DNA of 64,000 bases from Micromussa lordhowensis (taxonomy: Eukaryota > Cnidaria > Anthozoa > Scleractinia > Lobophylliidae), in assembly GCA_964020085.1 (NCBI GenBank), contig OZ026597.1:16804415-16868414 (forward strand). The letters run 5' to 3'. Below the pieces are notes generated by a model that was given only the letters and a program-made list of their open reading frames with translations, searched no databases and had not been told where the DNA came from. The translations under genes and the position numbers were made by a program. Position 1 is the first letter of the stretch; each line of letters opens with the position of its first letter. This document shows positions 46,801 to 57,700 of the stretch, in pieces.

Positions 46801-49800
46801 CCAAAAATTAGCTTGATCCTACAGAAAATGAAAATCCGCTAAAAAGCGATATATGCCCTTTTTGCAGGAAGCCCTTCAATTATAACATGTTTTTACTGAC
46901 ATGCCACTTGAAAACTTTGCTTTCTCAAAATGAAATTAATCTTTCCTAGTGGTTTATTCAACAGCTTCCCATGTTGTGCCTGCTGCATCCATCTTATTAC
47001 GGGTGCAATTTGGTGAATCCAAAAATCACTCAAGCAAAATGAATAACGTAATCTGAAATTTAAGATGTCAAAAGCCCGCTTACACATTTATCTCAAATGT
47101 TTGCTGCTTTGAAAATATATGAAAACTGTTTTCCTTGCTTTGTGGTACATGTAATTTTAAGGCTGAAATAGCGGACAAAGGAGACAACATTCTTGATAAC
47201 GTTAGAATGCTGTGAGGAGACAAAACATCAATGTATGAAGTAGAACATGCCAGGATGTTACCTTTGAAAAGTTGCTTTGAAAAATTGTCACAGAAGATAG
47301 AAATTTGCAGTATTTGTAGTTCCTAGAGATTTGTTAATTAAACCTTCACTTTTTTCTCTGTTCTGTTTCGTTTCCTTTTGTAACTTGTAGTTGAACGATC
47401 ACAATTCGAGACAATGCAAATTACATGTCAAATAATTATCATTACGAATGTTTGATATATTTGTTTGATATAATGAACTGCAGAGTGGTTTTCTACATGT
47501 ACATCAGCTTCTTGCAGGTGGTATGTTCTATCAAGAAATGAGATGCTTCTCAAGAGAAACGAGATGAGAGGTGGTAACTTACTTTTGAACAGTACTGATT
47601 AAATGTAATATTCTCAAAGAAAAAGATAGCTGCTTCATTAACCAAGATCCAACAACAGCCAAACAGTATATTATATACAGAGGTTTTCAGTATTAAACAT
47701 TAAAAGTACAAAAACTTTCAATGTTCTACTGTGCATGAAATTCCATGCAAGTTACTTTTTCAACCCACTCTCTGCATTGAACTTTAAACATGTTTGCATG
47801 TCAGATTGTATTTCTAGATGTGAAGCTATGTTTGCCTCTTGTTTCAAAATCCAAATATTGCTTATGAAAAATGTTTAACTAATGTTATTGCAACCCCTGC
47901 ATCACTGGGCTGATCCCTGTTTTCTCTTCAGGCAACAAGGATCTTAATATTACTAACCAACCATTGCCTGGTAAACATGTATGTCGTATTGCATGACCGG
48001 ACGATTGTCAATTTCAAGCACTGATATTATTTTCTTGATTTCCAGTACGAGGATTTGTAGACCCTCAAGTTAATTTCCCCCTTGTACATGTCATGGTTAC
48101 ATGATAAGGCACATGACAGTGTAAATTTCTTGTCAGTATATTCTGACTTGTAGCTGAAATTAGTTTAACGATGAAAAGAATATTGGAATCAAATTAAAAA
48201 TTGTGTTCCTTTTCAAAACAAACTTTAGCCAATACTTCTTGCAAGATGATATTCTGCTCTTTATCAGTTCATAGTCTGTGCTACCGACAGTTGAACTACC
48301 ACAAACAGTTAGCTTCATATTAATACAGGATATTATGTCCCTAACTGTCATTAAAACTTCCATCTCCTTCAAACAAAGGAAATAATAACTGCAATAGCAT
48401 CTGGACAGCTGATCTTAATTAGCATAGCTTGTTAGGATTTTATTTCTCCATTTTTCTCTTACTTTACTTTTGTTTGAGAAGATATATCAAACACCAGAGA
48501 CCATCTTTAACCAGATTTCCAGAGACCTCTAAGTTCATCAAAAAGAGCTCTGAGTGCATTGTCTTTTCAACTTTCTTCTTGGTTCTCAATGTTTGGAAGT
48601 GTGTTAAAAACAGTTTCTTGTGTTTGATATATTACCAATCACAGCAGTCTCTATAATTGCTAGTAAAGTGAAGACTTGTAAAATTCAAGGTGTAACAAAG
48701 AATGATGTTGCAGTACGGGAATGTCTAACTTAAGTGGTAAGACATCACAATACTTGCAAAATACCATACCGTAATGCAATGCAATACGTTGTGATGTCAC
48801 TCGTGCAAGCAGGACTGATGTTTCAGTACTAGAGTGCTGTTTCATGGCTAAGTAGGATGGATGCATCCAGTGAAAACAATGGGATTTTCGTATCACAATT
48901 CTTGATCGATCAGAGATTGCACATGGAGACGAAGTTCGTAAAGTAAAGTGAAGACTTGTAAAATTCAAGGTGTAACACAGAATGATGTTGCAGTACGGGA
49001 ATCTTAAGTGGTAAGACATCACAATACTTGCAAAATACCATACAAAGAACCCTTCACTTTCATGTTTCATCACACAATTACAAGTTTATACAAGTCTGTT
49101 GCATACAGTAAGGTAGTAAACATGCATTTTTGTATTGTCCTGTAACACTTTTATGGTAGACTGCACTCTTAACATTCATACCTGACAGGTCAAGCAATGT
49201 CTGTTAGTTATATTTATCATTCACTGACCCATGCAATCCAGATTAATTTTATATACAATGACCGCAGACAATTGTCAGTCTCGTCTGGGAAATTTAATTG
49301 TAGCCACATTAATGTTCCCATACAATACTAAATTTTACATGAAAAAAGAATTACTTAAAGGAGGGAAAAACATGTTAAGGACACTAATATAAGAACAGGT
49401 CACAAGGTCATGGGAAAGGCTATATAAAGCAACAGCAAGTAACTACATGTACAAATACGAATTAGGTTGCATTCAATAATTTGTTCATTTTGTTGAAATC
49501 TTAGCCCAGAGACTTACACTGTAGCAAATAGTGTCAACATGTTTTGTCCACAATGTTAGCCTACATGTAACTACAACTACAAAATCTAAGGACTAAACTC
49601 CAGTGATTTATATGTACATAATGGAACAGAACCAGAACAATTCCCAACTAACCTTTCTAGTAGCTTTTCTTTATCCCATTTAAAATGACTTAGAAGAATC
49701 CTGGCTGTTGGTCTTGGTAACTGTTGCAACAGAAACAATGAAACAGTTATTAACTGAAAACAAAGACACTACAATTCTAAATGATGAACATCATGTTTCC

Positions 49801-51537
49801 ATCATGTTTTTTTAGCAAGCAATTACAGCTTTGATCATGATTCGACATGATATATTTTCAACCAAGCATGAGACCCTATTAGGGTTACATCAGCTAGGGC
49901 TATGCAACAAGATCTTTATTGAAATCACTAGCAGATATTTTACCACGACGGTCTACAACAAGCTTGGTTAACAAGGGATTTATTTTCATGATTTTCTTAT
50001 TGATTTAAGGCTGTGGAAACTCTACCTGGTACAACCAATGGAGAACACTGGACAAAAAAACATTTAAAGCATTTTGATTGCCATGTTTAATCACTGGGCC
50101 ACTCACATGTCTTACAAGTGCAATAAGTAGTAATTATCACTGTAAACTGTAAAGTGAAACTTGCTAACTGTGAAAAAAGAAACTCTTTGTCACAAGTGAC
50201 ACTAGAAACCAGGCTGACACATGAATTGAGGACAAAGTATAGAATCTTGTTAGACTTTTAAAGCATAAACAAGACTTTAATTTAGTGCAGGTACTGTATA
50301 ATTGTTCTTTAATCCTATATAAACACTGGATACTTTGTCAGTTATTAACTCTGTAGGATATCATGCAGTATTGAATACCAATGACTGATTCTTTGAGTCT
50401 CCGATACATATTTTCTCACTTATCAATCAATTAATTAATGTTCAGCTGTCAGTGGTATGTAAATTCTTTTTCAAAGAAAAATACTCCTGTATAAAACATT
50501 TTTTCTTTACATCCAACCTTTCAAAATTACAATATTATAAGTTATTTACTCCTCAACATCACAAAGTCCATGTATGCACTGTAGCTCTCTCTTGCACTCC
50601 TTTTAGTTTTAGCTATAACTTACAAAACCAAAATAGGGTGAATCATTATCAAATAATACAATTTTAAGATGAAAAAGCAGGCTAAGGGAGATAGTTTTTT
50701 TTTAACCCTTTCACCACCAAGGGTCTCCCTTTGACGAGTAAAATCGTCTGGCATTAGACAGAGTAAAATCTATAAGTGACCACTGGTGGTGAAAGGTCTA
50801 AGGTAGGATATCAGTGAAAAATCGGAGTGAGTTTAAGTGCATTTCTTCAAAATGTCCTCATCTTACAGTAAGAGGTAATATCTTGCTTGAAACAATAGCA
50901 ATCCTAATGTATACCACCTCTTACGTCAATAAAATCACCCAAAGTAACTATTCACCAGAAGATAAATTTTGCAAGAAACTACTCTCCTGTTCAGAGTTTT
51001 GCTTAGGTCGACAGGAAATCGTGATAACATTTCGAATTACTAAAAGGCTAAAAATAATATTAGTAACGCTGGAAATAATAATAAGCTCAACATCAAAGAA
51101 TTAAACTTACCATTCATAGTTCACTAAAAAAAGATTAAGGAACGTTGAATTCATACATGTAGCTATACGGGGTTGATGTGCCCCCGAAATTAAATTTCAG
51201 AATCTTTAACCAAAAGATCTGAACAAGAGAAGCAAAATTCTCATTGTTGATGTTTGCATTGAGAAATAAGTGAAGTCTGACGTACTTCCACGTAACCCAG
51301 GAGTCTTACCTGAAAAACATTATTAACTTCGTCGATAATATCGTTCATATAACTGACTAAAGCTTCAGGGGTCAGACATTCGTAATGGAAATCGTCATTT
51401 ATGTGAGGTCTCTTAGGAGTTGAGGGTTCATCGCAGTCGATATCAAAGTCGCTTTCGTCGCCTTGCTCGGAGCCTGATTCGTTGTAGCTATCCTCATGTT
51501 CGTCGTCATATATCGCATCATCGTCCTCCGAGTCCAT
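37828..51537 (-). CDS. ARIH1: Ariadne-1 RBR E3 ubiquitin ligase (ARIH1)
   Basis: A RING-between-RING E3 that binds neddylated cullin-RING ligases and, with a UBE2L3-type E2, adds the first ubiquitin to their substrates. Eighteen exons with continuous phase: 51537-51310, 49720-49653, 45524-45434, 45049-44978, 44810-44718, 44604-44549, 43830-43764, 43269-43163, 42658-42616, 41937-41866, 41125-41048, 40895-40843, 40078-40021, 39935-39852, 39426-39364, 39280-39167, 38357-38245, 37915-37828; 515 residues. An acidic N-terminus ([17 protein letters not shown]) precedes a UBA-like region ([18 protein letters not shown]), RING1 from Cys143 ([17 protein letters not shown]), IBR about 225-275 ([19 protein letters not shown]), RING2 with catalytic Cys314 ([15 protein letters not shown]) and an Ariadne domain ([30 protein letters not shown]). 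It is closer to ARIH1 than ARIH2 by the RING2 and [10 protein letters not shown] segments. Somewhat shorter than the human protein at the N-terminus. Confidence 0.96.
37985..38150. repeat. Foldback MITE in the last ARIH1 intron
   Basis: The left end TAGACCGCGAGTAGTCTCTC, then TTTCGCTTAGTCCGTCG, and the right end CGACGGACTAAGCGAAAGAC, then TACCCGTAGTCTA, are inverted repeats of about 45 bp around a GC-rich core. Related GACCGCTCGCAGTCTAC sequence appears at about 45808-45826. Confidence 0.85.
38451..38547. repeat. G-rich polypurine tract in an ARIH1 intron
   Basis: A run of GGGAGGGAGGGAAGGGAGGG and further GA-rich sequence on the plus strand, which is the template strand of ARIH1. It satisfies the simple four-tract G-quadruplex pattern. 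Confidence 0.8.
38930..39062 (-). mobile_element. 3' part of the tRNA-Ser-type SINE
   Basis: Minus-strand blocks AGCCAACTGGTCAGCCTCCC, then CGTTGGGATTT, then TTTATGTTCTG match the body end of the SINE at 23031-23225. The tRNA head is absent. It lies in an ARIH1 intron. Confidence 0.65.
39590..39637 (-). mobile_element. tRNA-like SINE head relic
   Basis: The minus strand reads GCCTGGTTAGCTCAGTTGGT, then AGAGCGCCAGACCGGG: the 5' half of a tRNA with box A. The T-arm/box B half is missing. Not a functional tRNA; in an ARIH1 intron. Confidence 0.6.
40135..40430 (+). mobile_element. tRNA-derived SINE, copy 2
   Basis: Same family as 21921-22225 (CCTCATGGGTAGC, TTGTGTTGTGTTCTTGGG, GATGGACTAGCATCCCATC, GCTACTGAAACCGGAGATAA). 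It contains a run of about 19 G near 40319. Antisense within an ARIH1 intron. Confidence 0.88.
41512..41762 (+). mobile_element. tRNA-derived SINE, copy 3 (most diverged)
   Basis: Retains CTGGGTTCAACTACTTG (box B region), CATTCTTGGGCAAGACACA, GGGGGGAGTAGCAATATG and GTGAGCCACTTTGATTG, ending AGTAGACTTTAAA. Several internal deletions. Antisense in an ARIH1 intron. Confidence 0.7.
44001..44285 (+). mobile_element. tRNA-derived SINE, copy 4
   Basis: Same family: ACTCGTGGTTAGTGGGTTTG, then TTGTGTTGTGTTCTTAGGC, then GGTGTATAAATGGGTACTGG, then GAACTGGCATCCCATC, then CTTGTATGTAGACCATTACC. Antisense in the ARIH1 intron between exons 6 and 7. Confidence 0.85.
45690..46330 (-). other. Possible SAP-like coding relic in ARIH1 intron 2
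   Basis: A minus-strand open stretch (about 46048-46326) contains [20 protein letters not shown], which looks like a SAP-type helix-extension-helix motif (L-x2-C-x-LPVS-x-GK-x-ELV). No catalytic domain, start or splice context could be assigned. It could be a transposon relic, an old gene fragment or chance. Confidence 0.25.
48661..49050. repeat. Direct repeats flanking a duplicated block in ARIH1 intron 2
   Basis: A unit of about 108 bp (starting AGTAAAGTGAAGACTTGTAA and ending CTTGCAAAATACCATAC) occurs at about 48661-48768 and again at about 48942-49043 with few differences. Between them (48769-48938) is a 170-bp block that is nearly identical to 52009-52176 upstream of ARIH1. Confidence 0.9.
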
Positions 51538-52008
51538 TCTCGTATTTATAAAATCTGCGTGCTGGGGAAACGCGTTGAAAAGCAGTAAATAATTGGCACA
51601 AATGTTCCAGAAGAACACTGACTTTCATTTATACGGAGGAAACCATGTACACTTTTTGGGATTTGGTCACATGATGATGCAAATTGTGCTGTGATTGGTC
51701 GAAATACAATATAATTGTGACGTCATTAATATAAGTAATTTTTCTCGCGACCAAGGAGCTCTGGGGACAAGGACTTCACTTCCCACTTTGACATCATCAC
51801 AAAATACATCATTTTCGAATTTAATTTTGCTTCTTAGGGAAATGGAAATATTTCCTAATATTGAGCTCCTGTAAGTTATCATAAGGAACCTTCTGCTATT
51901 TATTTTTATTTTATACATACCGCAGTGCAAAAATTAAACGCACCGTTCACAACTCAAGATCTGCACGCGGCAAGCACACGCGGCACGAGTCTCGAAGAAG
52001 CTATGACG
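51538..52008. promoter_or_regulatory. ARIH1 upstream region
   Basis: Must contain the ARIH1 promoter, since the start codon is at 51537 and transcription is leftward. No definite core element was seen. Confidence 0.35.
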
Positions 52009-52176
52009 TAATGCAATGCAATACGTTGTGATGTCACTCGTGCAAGCAGGACTGATGTTTCAGTACTAGAGTGCTGTTTCATGGCTAAGTAGGACGGATG
52101 CTTCAAGTGAAAACAATGGAATTTTCGTATCACCATTCTTGATCGATCAGAGATTGCACATGGAGACGAAGTTCGT
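52009..52176. repeat. Second copy of the 170-bp block from ARIH1 intron 2
   Basis: Runs from GTAATGCAATGCAATACGTT to CATGGAGACGAAGTTCGT in the same orientation as 48769-48938, with only scattered substitutions. The flanks differ, so the block boundaries are sharp. Confidence 0.9.
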
Positions 52177-52576
52177 CTCAGTGATCCGCATCAACCCCCC
52201 CCCCCAAAAAAAAACGCTTTTCCTCGGGGGGTGCGCACGGCTACATGTGGCTCGTCTCAATCGAGTACCCGCGAGTTCCGGCCCTCAAGAATGAACAAGA
52301 GCTCTATAATGTCCAGTTAGCCATACTCATGCACTCATGCTCACACAGACAAGGGTGAGACCAGACTATAGAACACTATTGGGATCATACCTGAAAAAAG
52401 GATATGAACACTGTAGAAACAAACAAACACTGAAGAAACAAATTAACAAACAAATAATAAAATTCTTCCCCCCCCCCCCCCTTCAGAAAAGAAACAACAG
52501 CAAACAAACAAAACAAATACGAAGGCAAGTGTCTCGGTTTGCTTCATCCTGGCTGCGACCATGTCTGCGACTAACA

Positions 52577-52898
52577 TTTTACGATAACTGCAGAAATTCT
52601 CGCGCGCTCATTGGCTAATTTTTATCGTCAATATGCGGACAGACACATGAATTTGAAATTCGTGCGACGCGTCAGCGAGCGAGAGCAGGTAATTCGACCA
52701 TTTGTTATTGGAAAAAACAAATTGATGTCAGTTTTTAATGAGTCTGTCCTGTTATTGACAATGAATTTCGTCATCACATTGTCAAAGTAGTCTGCTCGGC
52801 TATCGCCTTGTGGATCCACAGCTACTTTGACAATGTGATGACGAAATTTATGATCAATAACAGGACAGACGCATGAAAAACTGACGTCAATTTGTTAA
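52577..52898 (-). mobile_element. MITE with internal palindrome, copy 2
   Basis: Inverted, closely similar copy of 29398-29726; the shared block order runs from TTTTACGATAACTGCAG to GACGTCAATTTGTTAA. Its internal hairpin around 52765-52862 has tip GGCTATCGCC. Confidence 0.85.
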
Positions 52899-52939
52899 AT
52901 AGACCAAACTGGATGGCGACTGACAGATTTATTGACTTA

Positions 52940-53095
52940 TATGTCTAATCAGGCCAGGACTACGATAAAAGAAAAAAAATGAAAGATGCCATCTTTCATT
53001 TTTTTAGGCAGTTGCGAAAATCAAGCCTGAAAATAGTTCAGGCTCATTTTCGCAATTGTCTAAGTAACGTCATAACTACGATAATTAATCTTTGA
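52940..53095. repeat. Two adjacent hairpins
   Basis: AAAAAATGAAAGATG / CATCTTTCATTTTTT (about 52974-53006), then GCAGTTGCGAAAATCAAGCC / GGCTCATTTTCGCAATTGTC (about 53010-53061). Both lie within sequence bounded by CTACGATAA repeats (near 52962 and 53076). Confidence 0.75.
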
Positions 53096-54706
53096 TTCCG
53101 TAGTTCTGATATGCGATATTTCATAAATTCACTTGAATAAAGAAAATGATGATAATGAAATTTAAATTGTAACCACAACAACAACAACAACACCCACTTT
53201 ATTACAGTGTAGCAAAAATAGAAAATCTCTTAGTTACAAAAAAGATAATTGAAACAGAAAATGCTGAAATATGACATGTGAGCATTTGATGGTATCAGTG
53301 ATCAATGAAAAACAGTCTGGTCATAAAGTTTTATTTCTATGTTTGTTTTTGTTTTTTTTTATCAATTTGTATTTAATATACGCATTATTTAGAAAAACTG
53401 AACTAACCTTACTTACAACACTAATACAGCTGACATTTTCCGTTCTTACATTTTTTACAATATGAATTTACTTACAAAAACTACTAATTACTTACAATAA
53501 CAACAATACCTATAGCACTGATCTTTCTTACGCTACTTAATATACTGATAGAAACATTGCTTACAAAACTAGAAACACCACTTACAAGACGAACATTACA
53601 GTTACATTACAGCACGAAATACTAAGAGGAGCGAAATAATAGAACATTGAAAATACAACCAGCATATTACACAGGTTACAAATTTGCTAATGTATGGTAG
53701 AAAGTGGAGTTACTTAAACTAAAACAGAAATAAAGGATTCACACTTTTTGTAATGTTTTGCAAGTTTACCATTTCTTTTGGCAATCATTCTATGTTAAAA
53801 GTGACCTTCAATTTGGCCTTAAAAACTTCCAAATATGGTTTTGAGTTATCGAGCTTAGACCTATAAATATAAAATTTTGCAAGCAAAACAATGTGATTTA
53901 TTACTATGAAGTCTTCCTCAATATCAAATTTACCAAACAAAACATCTATGAGTGAAAAATCTACTATTTCGTTATTAAGGATAGCTAGCCATGATAACAC
54001 CTCTTTCCGAAAGAACTCAGTTATCTTGCAGGAAAAATATTTCTATGTTTGTGACACACCTTGTTTGCTTACACGACATGCCTGCATACTCGTGTAGCTT
54101 CATATTCGGTGTGTTTGAGAAAGAAAATTGAAATTGGAATAGAACTTTAGCTGCCTAAGTGTCACTGAAAAAAAAACACTCAAATGTATAAAGAGTTAAT
54201 TTGATGCCAACGCATGTATTTTCATCCAGTGCAGGTTCTAAATGTGTCCCGAAAGAGGAACTCTGTAGTGGCATGGCACAGAGCATCACTTTCTTCAAAT
54301 AATAATGCCTCTTGTCGGTCACGACATCGGTTATTACAATGGTGCATGTATAAGAAAAGAAAACAAAATATTGTAATAACAGTTCCTTTTCACTATAGAG
54401 TATCATAGCTATCTCTTTCTACATAAAATTGAAAACACGAACCCTGCCTTGGATTAATCCAGGTGATTACTTCTAACACACTTCCGGTTTGTGAACTTCC
54501 GGTCTTTGATTTGCTTTACCATATATGGAGGTATTCTGTGACGTATAATTGAGAGTGGGAGCTTGGGACTAGTAAATACACAACAAAACTTCTTTTGGTG
54601 AAAGAGTTGGTGATCTCAATGTGAAGAACTTTACCTATTTATTGTTGAAATTCAGGCTTATTCAAGTCGAAAAGCCGTGATCGTTGAAAAGAAGATTATA
54701 AAGTAA
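53096..54706. other. Intergenic DNA and UBE2R promoter/5' leader
   Basis: Includes an (AAC)n run near 53173-53192 and recurrent CTTACAA blocks at about 53410-53590. No gene was recognised. The right end must hold the UBE2R promoter and leader. Confidence 0.45.
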
Positions 54707-57700
54707 ATGGCCGCGCAACCACCTTCATCGGCTGTGCGAGCGTTACAGCTGGAGCTAAAGAAACTTACTGAGGAACCAGTCGAAGGATTTGTCGTCAATG
54801 TGCCAGATGAGAGCAACTTATTCGAATGGGACGTAGCGATTTTTGGTCCTCCTGGTACTCTTTACGAGGGTGGTTACTTCAAGGTAAGTCTCTAATCTAA
54901 CAGAGCATAATTTCTTGTTTTGGAAAGCAAGCGTTGCTAAGTTTTTTTTTGACATGTCTCATTTTCGCTTCAGGCTCACATGTCGTTCCCTCCTGGCTAC
55001 CCATACTCACCACCAACTTTTCGCTTTCTCACGAAAATGTGGCATCCTAATATATACGAGGTAAGATCGATCTTAAGCCGGTTGCAATTCTTTTCTACGT
55101 ATTTTATTCTTGAAGTTTTATTGAGCGACTAATGATTTATTCTCGATTCTGTAGTCCGGTGATGTGTGTATTTCAATTTTACACCCCCCTGTCGACGATC
55201 CGCAGAGTGGCGAATTACCTTCCGAGCGATGGAACCCGACACAGAATGTCAGGTAGTATGAAATAGCCTTTATACACTCGATTTTTCTTTTCCTGAAAAA
55301 GACCTGGTCTTTCTAGTGTACAAGGATGTATTCGTTACATACAACTAGCTTTTAACTTGATTGTAATGCCATCGCAAACCAAACGCCATAAGCTTATTTA
55401 AGCTTGTATTTTTGGTACCAAGAGCTTACGACTTATATTGGTTTTCTTCTTGATATCTTAACTGTTATTTTGCTTACTTTACGCCAGTGTTTTTCAGCTC
55501 AAGCTTATCTTTTAAAGGCCGACCATCAAGGTTTTTTTTTTGGACGCTTGATAATTCCATGCTATGGTGTGTTTATAATTTGTCGGCATGTTTTCTTGTC
55601 ACACCGTCGAAACGTGGTTGGGCTTTTACATGAATTGTGGTCGCTCTGGTTTGCATTGACAGCCCAGTGGATTACTCACAAGCTCTTCGTTGCGATTGTA
55701 TATTTGGCATAAGCTTTAAGATATATCTATCACAAATCACTGAAATAAAACTAATCTGAGTTGGATCGTAGGGGCAGATATGTATATCAACATTACAGTT
55801 TCTGAATAAACACCGGTTCTGAATTTTTATTAATTCTGCAGGTTACCGGTAGTGTATTGTACAGTTTGACAGAATGTTGCACCTACCGCTCTAAAATTAA
55901 GTTCTGGGCCAAAAAATGGTATTCCTCTAATAGCCTGTGATAAATATTTTAATGCTTTCCAAAAATATCCACTTTAATTTGCTTGCAATTAACAACATAT
56001 GATAATTATGTATTGGAAGCTTGAACATAAATCCTTCTGGCTGACTAGATTTAGGCAGTACAAAACAATTAAAAACTAAATTATAGCTTTATTGCCACTC
56101 TCTTTTTTTTCAAATGTTAAGATTTCCCTGATGTACTTTTTGATTAAAAAGTACCTTTTAAGTATAAAAAAACAAATTTGTGTTTATGGCAAATTATGAC
56201 AGGTACTTGGGGCAAACGTGTTGAAAAAATGCAGTGTTTGATGTAGGACCATGCAGTAGTATTTTCCAGATTTTTTCACCCTTTCATTTATTCAAACAAA
56301 ATTGAAGTTCTTGATGAATATTGATAGAGATACTGTATGTCAAAAAATGAAAATAAAACAACTGAAATCATGAACATCCTTCAAATTTGGCCATTTAGAT
56401 TCTTATCTTGTCAAATAGCTTTGATTTGTGCATGCAATTGATTGATATTTTTAAAAGCGCGTGTTTATGGATCTAATTTGACACAGGTCATTGAACACTG
56501 TATTAGGACATTGGACGTTGAACACTGGATTTCAAATCATTTGTACTCCGATTACCTTTGAATCCTGCAAAGCATAAATTGTAGTAGTGTGTGCTTTGCA
56601 TGTAGTGGGAGGTTAGGAGAGGAAGAAAGAAGCATACTGATAACTCAACTTTCATTTTAGATTTCATAACTTGATGAATTAATGCTAGCCAGAGCATTAA
56701 CCCATTCACTTAAAATGACAAGAAATTGTTTTAAAAAAATAAACTCAATTAATTCTCTGATTGAAGACAGGAATTATATTGGTAGAGGGATAACCAAAAT
56801 TGATGTTGTGTTCTGTGGAGCTGGGTTTTTTTCCCCAACCCAAGGGGAAATTCAGTAGCAGTAAATAATTCACTGATAATCAGATTGAAACTTTTTGTAC
56901 ACAGCAAAAGTTGAAGATATGTTAATAGCATGACAGCCCCTCCTCCAAAAAAAATCCTGACCTGTGTCATTTTGTTGAGGACAAAAAAAAGTAGTGCAAA
57001 ATAGAGTTTTAAGATTTGGATGCATGTGTGTACATGCGCTCTGTTGTTGCTATTTTGGATCAATCTGGCGTGATGCGACAGACCCTATTCATAAATGGCT
57101 GCCAATTTAAAATTATTTTGCAAGCATTTAAATTAGCCCAACTAACATCGTTTGAGAGTGAAAGTTCTTTTGAATTATCAACTCGAAAATGAGGTTAGTT
57201 GGGCTAATTTAAATACTTATAAATTTGCAGCCATTTATGATTGGGGTCTATGATTATATTGTTTTTTTTGTTGTTGCCCTGATTGAAGCTTTGTTTTCAT
57301 CTTAGGAAAACTAATTTTAATCATGTAGGTGTAACTATTGCATGTTTTAATCACAGTTAAGTGGCAGAGCTACCTGTGGTTTCTTTTTTATCGTCACTTC
57401 TTAATTTTCATCTTATAATACAGCTTCAGCCTGTATTAATTTGTGCAAACGTTGTAAATTAAGTACAAAGCTTAAATGATGACAGTCTGCAGAAGAGAGC
57501 AATCATTTTTAAAAACGTTCCTGCCAAAATAGAAGCTAACCTCTCAACAATTCTCTATTCTGATTATTGCAGATGGACAAAATGTCTTTAATAGTCCCTT
57601 GCTCTTTCTCTGGTTGAAAATTGTACAGGCAGACCGTCAGGAGTGCTGAAGAAGATTACTAGTTTAATGAGACCATTTTTTCCCCACCCTGCTGCCACTT

